Origin: Desulfobotulus mexicanus
Lineage (GTDB): Bacteria > Desulfobacterota > Desulfobacteria > Desulfobacterales > ASO4-4
NCBI RefSeq assembly: GCF_006175995.1
Contig: NZ_VDMB01000001.1
Coordinates: 307,799 to 371,798 of the forward strand
Length of the DNA: 64,000 bases
Direction of reading: 5' to 3'
A program made the translations under genes and the position numbers. Below, in pieces: positions 63,162 through 64,000 of this stretch (positions are counted from its first letter, which is position 1; each line of letters begins with the position of its first letter). The notes beneath the pieces were generated by a model, which was not told where the DNA came from, searched no databases, and saw only the letters and a program-made list of their open reading frames with translations.

Positions 63162-64000
63162 ATGGCGGAAAAAAATGGAAAATCCGGAATTGATCTTGAG
63201 ATCGGTCAGGATGACATTGATGATCTGCTGCGTGGTCTGGAAACGGAGGCCAGGGGGCTGGATGCTGCGGGCGGGCATGATGAAAAAAAAGGCGGGGTTG
63301 CGGAGGCAGCCGCAGAAGCCTCTTCCGCCGGATCTGATTTTGATACGGTCACCCAGGATGAAATTGATGCCTTTCTGCGGGGGGATTTTTCCGTTCCTTC
63401 CCCTGAAACCAGAACCCCGGAAACAGATGCTGCACATTCCGGGGAGGAGGCGGACCCCTTTGCATCGGGAATGGTGGGGCAGGCGGATATTGATGCCCTG
63501 TTTGCGGGCAGTGATTTTGGTGCGCCATCCGTTCAGGAAACAAAGCCTCCTGTGGAAGATGATTTTGGCAGCGACACCCTGAGTCAGGACGACATCGAAG
63601 CTCTTTTTTCCGGTGGTGGTTCAAAACCGGAAGCAGCACCCCCTGCAACAGCCCTTCCTGTGGAAGATGATTTTGGCAGCGACACCCTGAGCCAGGACGA
63701 CATAGAAGCTCTTTTTTCTGGTGGTGATGCAAAACCGCAATCAGCGGCCCCTGCACCAGCCCCTCCTTTGGAAGATGATTTTGGCAGTGACACTCTGAGT
63801 CAGGATGATATAGAGGCCCTTTTATCGGGAGATGGCGGCAAAAGCGCCCCTCCACCGGAAACGCCAGCGGCTCCTGAAGATGATATGGGCAGTGACACCC
63901 TGAGTCAGGATGACATAGAGGCCCTTTTATCGGGAGATGGCGGCAAAAGCGCCCCTCCACCGGAAACGCCAGCGGCTCCTGAAGATGATATGGGCAGTGA
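63162..64000 (+). CDS. Repeat protein with tandem FliM/FliN-type LSQDDIEAL peptides (3' truncated)
   Basis: The frame opens at ATG 63162 (GGGGCTGGGC upstream) and runs off the window after 279 codons. It is acidic and lacks a signal or hydrophobic segment. At least seven units resemble the N-terminal peptide of FliM and FliN/FliY: IGQDDIDDLL, VTQDEIDAFL, VGQADIDALF, then four near-identical LSQDDIEAL(F/L)SG units in a repeat of 35-36 residues with Pro/Ala linkers and an EDD(F/M)GSDT lead-in. In FliM the related peptide binds CheY-P. The C-terminal domain is unseen; a SpoA/FliN-like or CheC-like end would fit because fliN is missing from its usual place. It follows fliA by 19 bases. Confidence 0.8.
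   Translation, partial: MAEKNGKSGIDLEIGQDDIDDLLRGLETEARGLDAAGGHDEKKGGVAEAAAEASSAGSDFDTVTQDEIDAFLRGDFSVPSPETRTPETDAAHSGEEADPFASGMVGQADIDALFAGSDFGAPSVQETKPPVEDDFGSDTLSQDDIEALFSGGGSKPEAAPPATALPVEDDFGSDTLSQDDIEALFSGGDAKPQSAAPAPAPPLEDDFGSDTLSQDDIEALLSGDGGKSAPPPETPAAPEDDMGSDTLSQDDIEALLSGDGGKSAPPPETPAAPEDDMGS
63555..64000 (+). repeat. Tandem coding repeat, 105-108 bp period
   Basis: Units begin at 63555, 63663, 63771, 63876 and 63981 (the last cut by the window), each starting GAAGATGAT. Periods are 108, 108, 105 and 105 bases, multiples of three. Units 63771-63875 and 63876-63980 differ at only about four positions, indicating recent duplication. Confidence 0.95.

Noticed and set aside
63555..64000. 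CRISPR-like repeat array at the right edge
   Set aside because: The repeats are directly adjacent, in frame, multiples of three and encode a constant peptide. There are no unique spacers and no cas genes.

Overview
The window looks like a chromosomal segment from a motile, anaerobic member of the Desulfobacterota (a deltaproteobacterial, sulfate-reducer-type genome). That placement is an inference. It rests on the order of the flagellar genes (flgBC-fliEFGHIJ ... fliK-flgD-flgE-mot-fliLMOPQR-flhBA-flhF-flhG-fliA), on sigma-54 control of flagellar transcription, on paired acetate/acyl CoA-transferases, and on an ArsR-methyltransferase gene beside ahcY. No rRNA, tRNA, CRISPR array, transposase or prophage gene was recognised.

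Left third (1-25.5 kb): metabolic and transport genes. These are a truncated ArsR-type methyltransferase and ahcY (SAM cycle), a complete branched-chain amino-acid ABC operon livKHMGF, a convergent glutamine-dependent nadE, a tripartite RND efflux operon whose TolC-like protein carries a substrate-binding-protein domain, two divergent CoA-transferase genes sharing an AT-rich control region, lysA with an Lrp/AsnC regulator, and an SF2 helicase. This third holds five of the six copies of a 350-480 bp foldback repeat that fills intergenic spaces.

Middle (25.7-34.3 kb): signalling and flagellar regulation. This part has a REC-GAF-HD-GYP response regulator, a PilZ protein, CheX, CheY, a FleQ-like sigma-54 activator without a sensor domain, a TPR/AMIN-like envelope protein behind a sigma-54 promoter, and a second sigma-54 activator whose receiver domain has lost its phospho-acceptor aspartate.

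Right half (34.7-64 kb): a near-continuous plus-strand flagellar locus. It encodes rod/hook proteins, MS-ring, switch, export ATPase, export gate, stator, hook-length control, placement GTPases and sigma-28. A three-gene minus-strand island (LPP20/FlgP-like lipoprotein, VanZ-like membrane protein, Ig-repeat protein) interrupts it between motE and fliK. Divergent sigma-54 promoters flank the island start, which ties the lipoprotein to the flagellar regulon.

Unusual points are a very large FlgE with four internal repeats, a FlgD with a duplicated C-terminal domain, two MotB-like proteins of which one lacks the channel aspartate, the absence of fliN from its usual place after fliM, and an open-ended gene at the right edge encoding tandem copies of a FliM/FliN-type LSQDDIEAL peptide. 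The strongest candidates for something undescribed are the foldback repeat family, with its nested 71-bp stem-conserved, loop-variable hairpins, and the right-edge repeat protein.
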